Assembly: GCF_051020955.1 (NCBI RefSeq)
Contig: NW_027476113.1
Location: 124,001-188,000, forward strand
Direction: 5' to 3'
Source: Megalopta genalis
Taxonomy: Eukaryota; Arthropoda; Insecta; Hymenoptera; Halictidae
DNA length: 64,000 nt
A program made the position numbers and the translations under genes. Positions 1-13,183 of this stretch are shown here, piece by piece. How positions within the stretch are numbered: position 1 is the first letter of the stretch; the number at the start of each line of letters is the position of its first letter. Under the pieces are notes generated by a model. The model had not been told where the DNA came from and ran no database searches. It saw nothing but the letters and a program-made list of their open reading frames with translations.

Positions 1-95
1 ACAAGTGAACAAATGAGCAACTGAACAAATAACCAAATTAACAAATAACCAAATGAACAAATGAACAAATGAACAAACGAACAAATGAACAAATG

Positions 96-151
96 AGCGA
101 CTAGGCAAATGAACGAATGAACAAATGAGCGAATAGACAATCGCACAAATG
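96..151. repeat. 56-bp seven-unit module (A, 1)
   Basis: First of nine full copies in A. Unit order: AGCGACTA, GGCAAATG, AACGAATG, AACAAATG, AGCGAATA, GACAATCG, CACAAATG. The first unit carries a private change (ACTA for AATA) shared only with the B counterpart at 33889. Six of the seven units differ from the satellite consensus, making this the most diverged recurring word in the array. Confidence 0.9.
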
Positions 152-719
152 AACAAATGAACAAATGAACAAATGTACAAATGAACAAATGAACAAATGA
201 ACAAATGAACAAATGAACAAATGAACAAATGAACGAATGAAGAAATGAACCAATGAACAAATGAACAAATGAAAAAATGAACAAATGAACAAATGAACAA
301 GTGAACAAATGAACAAATGAAAAAATGAACAAATGAACAAGTGAACAAATGAACAAATGAACAAATGAACAAATGAACAAATGAAAAAATGAACTAATGA
401 ACAAATGAAGAAATGAACAAATGAACAAATGAACAAATGAACAAATGAACAAATGAACAAATGAACAAATGAACAAATGAACAAATGAACAAATGAAGAA
501 ATGAACCAATGAACAAATGAACAAATGAAAAAATGAACAAATGAACAAGTGAACAAATGAACAAATGAAAAAATGAACAAATGAACAAGTGAACAAATGA
601 ACAAATGAACAAATGAACAAATGAACAAATGAACAAATGAAAAAATGAACTAATGAACAAATGAAGAAATGAACAAATGAACAAATGAACAAATGAACAA
701 ATGAGCAAATGAACAAATG

Positions 720-737
720 AGCAAAATGAGCAAAAGG
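720..737. repeat. Phase-shift pair, two 9-nt units (+2), example
   Basis: AGCAAAATG followed by AGCAAAAGG, each one base longer than the satellite unit. All 21 such pairs I find in A start at 720, 3778, 5796, 9364, 11188, 11278, 11816, 12338, 12428, 12966, 17525, 17647, 18265, 20474, 23185, 24977, 25075, 25629, 30531, 30645 and 31287. Forms vary (AGCAATATG, AGCAACATG or ACCAAAATG first), but the 9-nt units always come in twos. Confidence 0.92.
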
Positions 738-889
738 AACAAATGAACAAACGAACAAATGAACAAATGAACAAATGAACAAATGAACAAATGAACAAAT
801 GAACAAATGAACAAATGAACAAATGAACAAATGAACAAATGAACAAATGAACAAATGAACAAATGAACAAATGGACAAATGAACAAATG

Positions 890-945
890 AGCGAATAGGC
901 AAATGAACGAATGAACAAATGAGCGAATAGACAATCGCACAAATG
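890..945. repeat. 56-bp module (A, 2)
   Basis: Has the regular first unit AGCGAATA and ends GACAATCG then CACAAATG. Pairs with 34933-34988. A GACAAATG unit lies two units upstream. Confidence 0.9.
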
Positions 946-1297
946 AACAAGTGAACAAATGAACAAATGATCAAATGAACAAATGAACGAATGAACAAAT
1001 TGGCGAATAGACAATCGAACGAATGAACAAATGAACAAATGAACAAATGAACAAATGAACAAATGAACAAATGAACAAATGAACAAATGAACAAATGAAC
1101 AAATGAACAAATGAACAAATGAACAAATGAACAAATGAACAAATGAACAAATGAACAAATGAACAAATGAACAAATGAACAAATGAACAAATGAACAAAT
1201 GAACAAATGAACAAATGAACAAATGAACAAATGAACAAATGAACAAATGAACAAATGAACAAATGAACAAATGAACAAATGAACAAATGAACAAATG

Positions 1298-1401
1298 AAG
1301 AAATGAAGAAATGAAGAAATGAAGAAATGAAGAAATGAAGAAATGAAGAAATGAAGAAATGAAGAAATGAAGAAATGAAGAAATGAAGAAATGAAGAAAT
1401 G
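1298..1401. repeat. Run of 13 AAGAAATG units (A)
   Basis: Thirteen consecutive units with C-to-G at unit position 3, making a purine-rich tract (only T is a pyrimidine). Other AAGAAATG clusters (near 15261-15320 and 28366-28430) are shorter and broken by consensus units. The run length is identical in B. Confidence 0.95.
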
Positions 1402-2009
1402 AACAAATGAACAAATGAACAAATGAACAAATGAACAAATGAACAAATGAACAAATGAACAAATGAACAAATGAACAAATGAACAAATGAACAAATGAAC
1501 AAATGAACAAATGAACAAATGAACAAATGAACAAATGAGCAAGTGAACAAATGAACAAATGAACAAATGATCAAATGAACAAATGAACAAATGAACAAAT
1601 GAACAAATGAACAAATGAACAAATGTACAAATGAACAAATGAACAAATGAACAACTGAACAAACGAACAAATGAACAAATGAACAAATGAATGAATGAAC
1701 AAATGAACAAATTAACAAATGAACAAATGCACAAATGAACAAATGAACAAATGATCAAATGAACAAATGAACGAATGAACAAATTGGCGAATAGACAATC
1801 GAACGAATGAACAAATGAACAAATGAACAACTGAACAAACGAACAAATGAACAAATGAACAAATGAACAAATGAACAAATGAACAAATGAACAAATGAAC
1901 AAATGAACAAAAGAACAAATGAACAAATGAACAAATGAACAAATGAACAAATGAACAAATGAACAAATGAACAAATGAAAAAATGAACAAATGAACAAAT
2001 GAACAAATG

Positions 2010-2849
2010 AACAATTGAAAAAGTGAACATGTCAACAAATGAACAAATGAACAAATGATCAAATGAACAAATGAACGAATGAACGAATGAACAAATGAAC
2101 AAACGAACAAACGAACAAACGAACAAATGAACAAATGAACAAATGAACAAATGAACAAATGAACAAATGAACAAATGAACAAATGAACAAATGAACAAAT
2201 GTACAAATGAACAAATGAACAAATGAACAAATGAACAAATGAACAAATGAACAAATGAACAAATGAACAAATGAACAAATGAACAAATGAACAATTGAAA
2301 AAGTGAACATGTCAACAAATGAACAAATGAACAAATGAACAAACGAACAAACGAACAAATGAACAAATGAACTAATGAACTAATGAACAAATGTAGAAAT
2401 GAACAAATGAACAAATGAACAAATGAACAAATGAACAAATGAACAAAAGAACAAATGAACAAATGAACAAATGAACAAATGAACAAATGAACAAATGAAC
2501 AAATGAACAAATGAACAAATGAAAAAATGAACAAATGAACAAATGAACAAATGAACAATTGAAAAAGTGAACATGTCAACAAATGAACAAATGAACAAAT
2601 GATCAAATGAACAAATGAACGAATGAACGAATGAACAAATGAACAAACGAACAAACGAACAAACGAACAAATGAACAAATGAACAAATGAACAAATGAAC
2701 AAATGAACAAATGAACAAATGAACAAATGAACAAATGTACAAATGAACAAATGAACAAATGAACAAATGAACAAATGAACAAATGAACAAATGAACAAAT
2801 GAACAAATGAACAAATGAACAAATGAACAATTGAAAAAGTGAACATGTC
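2010..2849. repeat. Four 24-bp ACATGT modules at ~270-bp spacing (A)
   Basis: Units AACAATTG, AAAAAGTG and AACATGTC, seen in this order at 2010, 2290, 2554 and 2826 (spacings 280, 264, 272). Alternate copies are followed by different flanks: ATCAAATG and AACGAATG after 2010 and 2554, AACAAACG then AACTAATG after 2290 and 2826. The true repeat is thus a dimer of about 540 bp. The hexamer ACATGT is palindromic. Confidence 0.9.
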
Positions 2850-3329
2850 AACAAATGAACAAATGAACAAATGAACAAACGAACAAACGAACAAATGAAC
2901 AAATGAACTAATGAACTAATGAACAAATGTAGAAATGAACAAATGAACAAATGAACAAATGAACAAATGAACAAATGAACAAATGAACAAATGAACAAAT
3001 GAACAAATGAACAAATGAACAAATGAACAAATGAACAAATGAACAAATGAACAAATGAACAAATGAACAAATGAACAAATGAACAAATGAACAAATGAAC
3101 AAATGAACAAATGAACAAATGAACAAATGAACAAATGAACAAATGAACAAATGAACAAATGAACAAATGAACAAATGAACAAATGAACAAATGAACAAAT
3201 GAACAAATGAACAAATGAACAAAAGAACAAATGAACAAATGAACAAATGAACAAATGAACAAATGAACAAATGAACAAATGAACAAATGAACAAATGAAC
3301 AAATGAACAAATGAACAAATGAACAAATG

Positions 3330-3385
3330 AGCGAATAGGCAAATGAACGAATGAACAAATGAGCCAATAGACAATCGCGCAAATG
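3330..3385. repeat. 56-bp module, AGCC/CGCG form (A, 3)
   Basis: Fifth unit is AGCCAATA and seventh is CGCAAATG, giving the string TCGCGC across the unit border. A GACAAATG unit follows directly. Pairs with 37405-37460. Confidence 0.9.
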
Positions 3386-4931
3386 GACAAATGAACAAAT
3401 GAACAAATGAACAAATGAACAAATGAACAAATGAACAAATGAACAAATGAACAAATGAACAAATGAACAAATGAACAAATGAACAAATGAACGAATGAAC
3501 AAATGAACAAATGAACAAATGAACAAATGAACAAATGAACAAATGAACAAATGAACAAATGAACAAATGAACAAATGAACAAATGAACAAATGAACAAAT
3601 GAACAAATGAACAAATGAACAAAAGAACAAATGAACGAATGAACAAATGAACAAATGAACAAATGAACAAATGAACAAATGAACAAATGAACAAGTGAAC
3701 AAATGAACAAATGAACAAATGAACAAATGAACAAATGAACAAATGAACAAATGAACAAATGAACAAATGAACAAATGAGCAAAATGAGCAAAAGGAACAA
3801 AGGAACAAATGAACAAATGAACAAATGAACAAATAAACAAATGTACAAATGAACAAATGAACAAATGAACAAATGAACAAATGAACAAATGAACAAATGA
3901 ACGAATGAACAAATGAACAAATGAACAAATGAACAACTGAACAAACGAACAAATGAACAAATGAACAAATGAATAAATGAACAAATGAACAAATGAACAA
4001 ATGAACAAATGCAGAAATGAACAAATGAACAAATGATCAAATGAACAAATGAACGAATGAACAAATTGGCGAATAGACAATCGAACGAATGAACAAATGA
4101 ACAACTGAACAAACGAACAAATGAACAAATGAACAAATGAACAAATGAACAAATGAACAAATGAACAAAAGAACAAATGAACAAATGAACAAATGAACAA
4201 ATGAACAAATGAACAAATGAACAAACGAACAAACGAACAAACGAACAAATGAACAAATGAACAAATGATCAAATGAACAAATGAACGAATGAACGAATGA
4301 ACAAATAACCAAATGAACAAATGAACAAATGAACAAATGAACAAATGAACAAATGAACAAATGAACAAATGAACAAATGAACAAATGAACAAATGAACAA
4401 ATGAACAAAGGATCAAATGAACAAATGAACAAATGAACAAATGAACAAATGAACAAATGAACAAATGAACAAATGAACAAATGAACAAATGAACAAATGA
4501 ACAAATGAACAAATGAACAAATGAACAAATGAACAAATGAACAAATGAACAAATGAACAAATGAACAAATGAACAAATGAACAAATGAACAAATGAACAA
4601 ATGAACAAATGAACAAATGAACAAATGAACAAATGAAAAAATGAACAAATGAACAAATGAGCAAATGAACAAATGAACAAATGAACATATGAACAAATGA
4701 ACAAATGAACAAATGAAGAAATACACAAGTGAACAAATGAAGAAATACACAAGTGAACAAATGAACAAGTGAACAAATGAACAAATGAACAAGTGAACAA
4801 GTGAACAAATGAACAAATGAACAAATGAACAAATGAACAAATGAACAAATGAACAAATGAACAAATGAACAAATGAACAAATGAACAAATGAACAAATGA
4901 ACAAATGAACAAATGAACAAATGAACAAATG

Positions 4932-5451
4932 AGCGAATAGGCAAATGAACGAATGAACAAATGAGCCAATAGACAATCGCGCAAATGGACAAATGAACAA
5001 ATGAACAAATGAACAAATGAACAAATGAACAAATGAACAAATGAACAAATGAACAAATGAACAAATGAACAAATGAACAAATGAACAAATGAACAAATGA
5101 ACATATGAACAAATGAACAAATGAACAAATGAACAAATGAGCGAATAGGCAAATGAACGAATGAACAAATGAGCCAATAGACAATCGCGCAAATGGACAA
5201 ATGAACAAATGAACAAATGAACAAATGAACAAATGAACAAATGAACAAACGAACAAACGAACAAACGAACAAACGAACAAACGAACAAATGAACAAACGA
5301 ACAAATGAACGAATGAACGAATGAACAAATGAACGAATGAACAAATGAACAAATGAACAAATGAACAAATGAACAAATGAACAAATGAACAAATGAGCGA
5401 ATAGGCAAATGAACGAATGAACAAATGAGCCAATAGACAATCGCGCAAATG
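4932..5451. repeat. Cluster of three 56-bp modules (A, 4-6)
   Basis: Copies at 4932-4987, 5140-5195 and 5396-5451, spaced 208 and 256 bp, all in the AGCC/CGCG form and each followed by GACAAATG. Between the second and third lie five consecutive AACAAACG units (5244-5283). B keeps the same spacings at 39015, 39223 and 39479. Confidence 0.9.
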
Positions 5452-7757
5452 GACAAATGAACAAATGAACAAATGAACAAATGAACAAATGAACAAATGA
5501 ACAAATGAACAAATGAACAAATGAACAAATGAACAAATGAACAAATGAACAAATGAACAAATGAACAAATGAACAAATGAACAAATGAACAAATGAACAA
5601 ATGAACAAATGAACAAATGAACAAATGAACAAATGAACAAATGAACAAATGAACAAATGAACAAATGAACAAATGAACGAATGAACAAATGAACAAATGA
5701 ACAAATGAACAAGTGAACAAATGAACAAATGAACAAATGAACAAATGAACAAATGAACAAATGAAGAAATGAACAAATGAACCAATGAACAAATGAGCAA
5801 CATGAGCAAAAGGAACAAATGAACAAATGAACAAATGAACAAATGAACAAATGAACAAATGAACAAATGAACAAATGAACAAATGAACAAATGAACAAAT
5901 GAACAAATGAACAAATGAACAAATGAACAAATGAACAAATGAACAAATGAACGAATGAACAAATGAACAAAGGAACAAATGAACAAACGAACAAATGAAC
6001 AAACGAACAAATGAACAAATGAACAAATGAACAAATGAACAAATGAACAAATGAACAAATGAACAAATGAACAAATGAACAAATGAACAAATGAACAAAT
6101 GAACAAATGAACAAATGAACAAATGAACAAATGAACAAATGAACAAATGAACAAATGAACAAATGAACAAATGAACATATGAACAAATGAACAAATGAAC
6201 AAATGAACAAATGAACAAATGAACAAATGAACAAATGAACAAATGAACAAATGAACAAATGAACAAATGAACAAATGAACAAATGAACAAATGAACAAAT
6301 GAACAAATGAACAAATGAACAAATGAACAAATGAACAAATGAACAAATGAACAAACGAACAAACGAACAAACGAACAAACGAACAAATGAACAAATGATC
6401 AAATGAACAAATGAACGAATGAACGAATGAACGAATGAACAAATAACCAAATGAACAAATGAACAAATGAACAAATGAACAAATGAACAAATGAACAAAT
6501 GAACAAATGAACAAATGAACAAATGAGCAAATGAACAAATGAACAAATGAACATATGAACAAACGAACAAACGAGCAAACGAACAAACGAACAAATGAAC
6601 AAATGAACAAATGAACAAATGAACAAGTGAACAAATGAACAAACGAACAAACGAACAAACGAACAAATGAACAAATGAACAAATGATGAAATGAACAAAT
6701 GAACAAATGAACAAATGAACAAATGAACGAATGAACGAATGAACAAATAACCAAATGAACAAATGAACAAATGAACAAATGAACAAATGAACAAATGAAC
6801 AAATGAACAAATGAACAAATGAGCAAATGAACAAATGAACAAATGAACATATGAACATATGAACAAATGAGCAAATGAACAAATGAACAAATGAACAAAT
6901 GAACAAATGAACAAATGAACAAATGAACGAATGAACAAATGAGCCAATAGATAATCGCGCAAATGAACAAATGAACAAATGAACAAATGAACAAATGAAC
7001 AAATGAACAAATGAACAAATGAACAAATGAACAAATGAAGAAATGAACAAATGAACAAATGAACAAATGAACAAATGAACAAATGAACAAATGAACAAAT
7101 GAACAAATGAACAAATGAACAAATGAACAAATGAACAAATGAACAAATGAACAAATGAACAAATGAACAAATGAACAAATGAACAAATGAACAAATGAAC
7201 AAATGAACAAATGAACAAATGAACAAATGAACAAATGAGCAAATGAACAAATGAACAAATGAACGAATGAACAAATGAGCGAATGAACAAATGAACAAAT
7301 GAACAAATGAACAAATGAACAAATGAACAAATGAACAAATGAACAAATGAACAAATGAACAAATGAACAAATGAACAAATGAACAAATGAACAAATGAAC
7401 AAATGAACAAATGAACAAATGAACAAATGAACAAATGAACAAATGAACAAATGAACAAATGAACAAATGAACAAATGAACAAATGAACAAATGAACAAAT
7501 GAATAAATGAACAAATGAACAAATGAACAAATGAACAAGTGAACAAATGAACAAATGAACAAATGAACAAATGAACAAATGAACAAATGAACAAATGAAC
7601 AAATGAACAAATGAACAAATGAACAAATGAACAAATGAACAAATGAACAAATGAACAAATGAACAAATGAACAAATGAACAAATGAACAAATGAACAAAT
7701 GAACAAATGAACAAATGAACAAATGAACAAGTGAACAAATGAACAAATGAACAAATG

Positions 7758-7772
7758 AAAAAATGAAAAATG
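7758..7772. repeat. Phase-shift motif, 7-nt unit (-1), example
   Basis: AAAAAATG followed by the 7-nt unit AAAAATG, then AACTAATG and AAGAAATG units. The 17 sites in A start at 7758, 8181, 9694, 10141 (with ATAAATG), 14608, 16031, 16446 (two AAAAAATG), 19939, 20780, 21235, 22642, 23499, 23954, 27455, 27662, 29117 and 29532. None lies in the first 7.7 kb of the superunit. Confidence 0.92.
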
Positions 7773-9091
7773 AACTAATGAAGAAATGAAGAAATGAACA
7801 AATGAACAAATGATCAAATGATCAAATGAACGAATGAACGAATGAACGAATGAACAAATGAACAAATGAGCAAATGAACAAATGAACAAATGAACATATG
7901 AACAAATGAACAAATGAACAAATGAACAAATGAACAAGTGAACAAATGAACAAATGAAAAAATGAACTAATGAACAAATGAAGAAATGAACAAATGAACA
8001 AATGAACAATTGAACAAATGAACAAATGAACAAATGAACAAATGAACAAATGAACAAATGAACAAATGAATAAATGAACAAATGAACAAATGAACAAATG
8101 AACAAGTGAACAAATGAACAAATGAACAAATGAACAAATGAACAAATGAACAAGTGAACAAATGAACAAATGAACAAATGAAAAAATGAAAAATGAACTA
8201 ATGAAGAAATGAAGAAATGAACAAATGAACAAATGAACAAACGAACAAATGAACAAATGAACAAATGAACAAACGAACAAACGAACAAACGAACAAACGA
8301 ACAAATGAACAAATGAACAAATGTACAAATGAACAAATGAACAAATAAACAAATGAACAAATGAACAAATGAACAAATGAACAAATGAGCAAATGAGCAA
8401 ATGAAAATATGAACAAATGAACAAATGAACAAATGAACAAATGAACAAATGAACAAATGAACAAATGAACAAATGAACAAATGAACAAATGAACAAATGA
8501 ACAAATGAACAAATGAACAAATGAACAAATGAACAAATGAACAAATGAACAAATGAACAAATGAACAAATGAACAAATGAACAAATGAACAAATGAACAA
8601 ATGAACAAACGAACAAATGAACAAATGAACAAATGAACAAACGAACAAACGAACAAACGAACAAACGAACAAATGAACAAATGAACAAATGTACAAATGA
8701 ACAAATGAACAAATAAACAAATGAACAAATGAACAAATGAACAAATGAACAAATGAGCAAATGAGCAAATGAACATATGAACAAATGAACAAATGAACAA
8801 ATGAACAAATGAACAAATGAACAAATGAACAAATGAACAAATGAACAAATGAACAAATGAACAAATGAACAAATGAACAAATGAACAAATGAACAAACGA
8901 ACAAATGAACAAATGAACAAATGAACAAACGAACAAACGAACAAACGAACAAACGAACAAATGAACAAATGAACAAATGAACAAATGAACAAATGAACAA
9001 ATGAACAAATGAACAAATGAACAAATGAACAAATGAACAAATGAACAAATGAACAAATGAACAAATGAACAAATGAACAAATGAACAAATG

Positions 9092-9381
9092 AACAAACGA
9101 ACAAACGAACAAACGAACAAACGAACAAACGAACAAACGATCAAATGAACAAATGAACAAATGAACGAATGAACGAATGAACAAATAACCAAATGAACAA
9201 ATGAACAAATGAACAAATGAACAAATGTACAAATGAACAAATGAACGAATGAACAGATGAGCGAATAGCCAAATGAACGAATGAACAGATGAGCGAATAG
9301 CCAAATGAACGAATGAACAGATGAGCGAATAGACAATCGCACAAATGAACAAATGAACAAATGAGCAATATGAGCAAAATG
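9092..9381. repeat. Block head, three-step subtype (A1)
   Basis: Six AACAAACG units (9092-9139), then ATCAAATG, two AACAAATG, two AACGAATG and AACAAATA. A ladder of three 32-bp steps follows (9252-9347), built on AACAGATG and AGCGAATA, ending in GACAATCG and CACAAATG. It closes with the phase-shifting pair AGCAATATG and AGCAAAATG (9364-9381), 226 bp after the CG of the head. Confidence 0.85.
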
Positions 9382-10363
9382 AACAAATGAACAAATGAAC
9401 AAATGAACAAATGAACAAATGAACAAATGAACAAATGAACAAATGAACAAATGAACAAATGAATAAATGAACAAATGAACAAATGAACAAATGAACAAGT
9501 GAACAAATGAACAAATGAACAAATGAACAAATGAACAAATGAACAAATGAACAAATGAACAAATGAACAAATGAACAAATGAACAAATGAACAAATGAAC
9601 AAATGAACAAATGAACAAATGAACAAATGAACAAATGAACAAATGAACAAATGAACAAATGAACAAGTGAACAAATGAACAAATGAACAAATGAAAAAAT
9701 GAAAAATGAACTAATGAAGAAATGAAGAAATGAACAAATGAACAAATGATCAAATGATCAAATGAACGAATGAACGAATGAACGAATGAACAAATGAACA
9801 AATGAGCAAATGAACAAATGAACAAATGAACATATGAACAAATGAACAAATGAACAAATGAACAAATGAACAAATGAACAAATGAACAAGTGAACAAATG
9901 AACAAATGAAAAAATGAACTAATGAACAAATGAAGAAATGAACAAATGAACAAATGAACAAATGAACAAATGAACAAATGAACAAATGAACAAATGAACA
10001 AATGAACAAATGAATAAATGAACAAATGAACAAATGAACAAATGAACAAGTGAACGAATGAACAAATGAACAAATGAACAAATGAACAAATGAACAAATG
10101 AACAAATGAACAAGTGAACAAATGAACAAATGAACAAATGAAAAAATGATAAATGAACTAATGAAGAAATGAAGAAATGAACAAATGAACAAATGAACAA
10201 ACGAACAAATGAACAAATGAACAAATGAACAAACGAACAAACGAACAAACGAACAAACGAACAAACGAACAAATGTACAAATGAACAAATGAACAAATGA
10301 ACAAATGAACAAATGAACAAATGAACAAATGAACAAATGAGCAAATGAGCAAATGAACATATG

Positions 10364-10795
10364 AACAAATGAACAAATGAACAAATGAACAAATGAACAA
10401 ATGAACAAATGAACAAATGAACAAATGAACAAATGAACAAATGAACAAATGAACAAATGAACAAATGAACAAATGAACAAATGAACAAATGAACAAATGA
10501 ACAAATGAACAAATGAACAAATGAACAAATGAACAAATGAACAAATGAACAAATGAACAAATGAACAAATGAACAAATGAACAAATGAACAAATGAACAA
10601 ATGAACAAATGAACAAATGAACAAATGAACAAATGAACAAATGAACAAATGAACAAATGAACAAATGAACAAATGAACAAATGAACAAATGAACAAATGA
10701 ACAAATGAACAAATGAACAAATGAACAAATGAACAAATGAACAAATGAACAAATGAACAAATGAACAAATGAACAAATGAACAAATGAACAAATG
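10364..10795. repeat. Pure run of 54 identical units
   Basis: Between an AACATATG unit and an AACAAAAG unit the satellite is perfect for 432 bp. The matching run in B (44439-44878) is 55 units, so the pure run changed by one unit while its borders stayed. Confidence 0.9.
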
Positions 10796-10947
10796 AACAA
10801 AAGAACAAATGAACAAATGAACAAATGAACAAATGAACAAATGAACAAATGAACAAATGAACAAATGAACAAATGAACAAATGAACAAATGAACAAATGA
10901 ACAAATGAACAAATGAACAAATGAACAAATGAACAAATGAACAAATG

Positions 10948-11833
10948 AACAAACGAACAAACGAACAAACGAACAAACGAACAAACGAACAAACGATCAA
11001 ATGAACAAATGAACAAATGAACGAATGAACGAATGAACAAGTAACCAAATGAACAAATGAACAAATGAACAAATGAACAAATGTACAAATGAACAAATGA
11101 ACGAATGAACAGATGAGCGAATAGCCAAATGAACGAATGAACAGATGAGCGAATAGACAATCGCACAAATGAACAAATGAACAAATGAGCAATATGAGCA
11201 AAATGAACAAATGAACAAATGAACGAATGAACAAATGAGCGAATGAACAAATGAGCGAATAGACAATCGCACAAATGAGCAATATGAGCAAAATGAACAA
11301 ATGAACGAATGAACAAATGAGCGAATGAACAAATGAACAAATGAACAAATGAACAAATGAACAAATGAACAAATGAACAAATGAACAAATGAACAAATGA
11401 ACAAATGAACAAATGAACAAATGAACAAATGAGCAAATGAACAAATGAACAAATGAACAAATGAAGAAATACACAAGTGAACAAATGAACAAGTGAACAA
11501 ATGAACAAATGAACAAATGAACAAGTGAACAAATGAACAAGAGAACGAGTGAACAAATGAACAACTGAACAAATGAACAAATGAACAAATGTACAAATGA
11601 ACAAATGAACAAATGAGCAAATGAGCAAATGAACATATGAACAAATGAACAAATGAACAAATGAACAAATGAACAAATGAACAAATGAACAAATGAACAA
11701 ATGAACAAATGAACAAATGAACAAATGAACAAATGAACAAATGAACAAATGAACAAATGAAAAAATGAACTAATGAACAAATGAAGAAATGAACAAATGA
11801 ACAAATGAACAAATGACCAAAATGAGCAAAAGG
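10948..11833. repeat. Higher-order block, two-step subtype I (A2)
   Basis: Six AACAAACG units, ATCAAATG, and an AACAAGTA unit where other subtypes have AACAAATA. A two-step ladder spans 11108-11171. Phase pairs lie at 11188 and 11278, and a third, with ACCAAAATG in place of AGCAAAATG, at 11816. Between the second and third lies a set of AACAAGTG units with one AACGAGTG. The next block starts 1,150 bp after this one, so the two form a tandem dimer. Confidence 0.85.
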
Positions 11834-12097
11834 AACAAATGAACAAACGAACAAATGAACAAATGAACAAATGAACAAATGAACAAATGAACAAATGTAC
11901 AAATGAACAAATGAACAAATGAACAAATGAACAAATGAACAAATGAACAAATGAACAAATGAACAAATGAACAAATGAACAAATGAACAAATGAACAAAT
12001 GAACAAATGAACAAATGAACAAATGAACAAATGAACAAATGAACAAATGAACAAATGAACAAATGAACAAATGAACAAATGAACAAATGAACAAATG

Positions 12098-12983
12098 AAC
12101 AAACGAACAAACGAACAAACGAACAAACGAACAAACGAACAAACGATCAAATGAACAAATGAACAAATGAACGAATGAACGAATGAACAAGTAACCAAAT
12201 GAACAAATGAACAAATGAACAAATGAACAAATGTACAAATGAACAAATGAACGAATGAACAGATGAGCGAATAGCCAAATGAACGAATGAACAGATGAGC
12301 GAATAGACAATCGCACAAATGAACAAATGAACAAATGAGCAATATGAGCAAAATGAACAAATGAACAAATGAACGAATGAACAAATGAGCGAATGAACAA
12401 ATGAGCGAATAGACAATCGCACAAATGAGCAATATGAGCAAAATGAACAAATGAACGAATGAACAAATGAGCGAATGAACAAATGAACAAATGAACAAAT
12501 GAACAAATGAACAAATGAACAAATGAACAAATGAACAAATGAACAAATGAACAAATGAACAAATGAACAAATGAACAAATGAGCAAATGAACAAATGAAC
12601 AAATGAACAAATGAAGAAATACACAAGTGAACAAATGAACAAGTGAACAAATGAACAAATGAACAAATGAACAAGTGAACAAATGAACAAGAGAACGAGT
12701 GAACAAATGAACAACTGAACAAATGAACAAATGAACAAATGTACAAATGAACAAATGAACAAATGAGCAAATGAGCAAATGAACATATGAACAAATGAAC
12801 AAATGAACAAATGAACAAATGAACAAATGAACAAATGAACAAATGAACAAATGAACAAATGAACAAATGAACAAATGAACAAATGAACAAATGAACAAAT
12901 GAACAAATGAAAAAATGAACTAATGAACAAATGAAGAAATGAACAAATGAACAAATGAACAAATGACCAAAATGAGCAAAAGG
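12098..12983. repeat. Higher-order block, two-step subtype I (A3)
   Basis: A near-exact repeat of the block 1,150 bp upstream. Phase pairs at 12338, 12428 and 12966 sit 194, 284 and 822 bp after its head CG (12144), the same distances as in the upstream block. It is followed by six AACAAACG units (13184-13231), after which the sequence departs from the dimer pattern. Confidence 0.85.
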
Positions 12984-13183
12984 AACAAATGAACAAACGA
13001 ACAAATGAACAAATGAACAAATGAACAAATGAACAAATGAACAAATGTACAAATGAACAAATGAACAAATGAACAAATGAACAAATGAACAAATGAACAA
13101 ATGAACAAATGAACAAATGAACAAATGAACAAATGAACAAATGAACAAATGAACAAATGAACAAATGAACAAATGAACAAATG

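Noticed and set aside
1298..1401. Triplex-forming mirror repeat in the AAGAAATG run
   Set aside because: Each unit still contains a T, so the purine tract is broken every 8 bp and is a weak triplex candidate.
2026..2033. ACATGT palindrome as a transcription-factor site
   Set aside because: A single substituted unit in a satellite; it recurs because the block was copied, and no promoter or gene lies nearby.
2908..7809. Very long - strand open reading frames (for example 1,633 codons here, 1,886 at 38128-43788)
   Set aside because: They are the satellite read in a stop-free phase, all three - frames are open at once, the product is an eight-residue repeat, and the ends fall on variant units such as ATCAAATG and AACTAATG. 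No start context, codon bias or domain supports coding.
9140..9147. GATC in ATCAAATG units as bacterial Dam or origin-like sites
   Set aside because: It arises from one substitution at block heads; there is no DnaA box, iteron set or replication gene, and the context is not bacterial.
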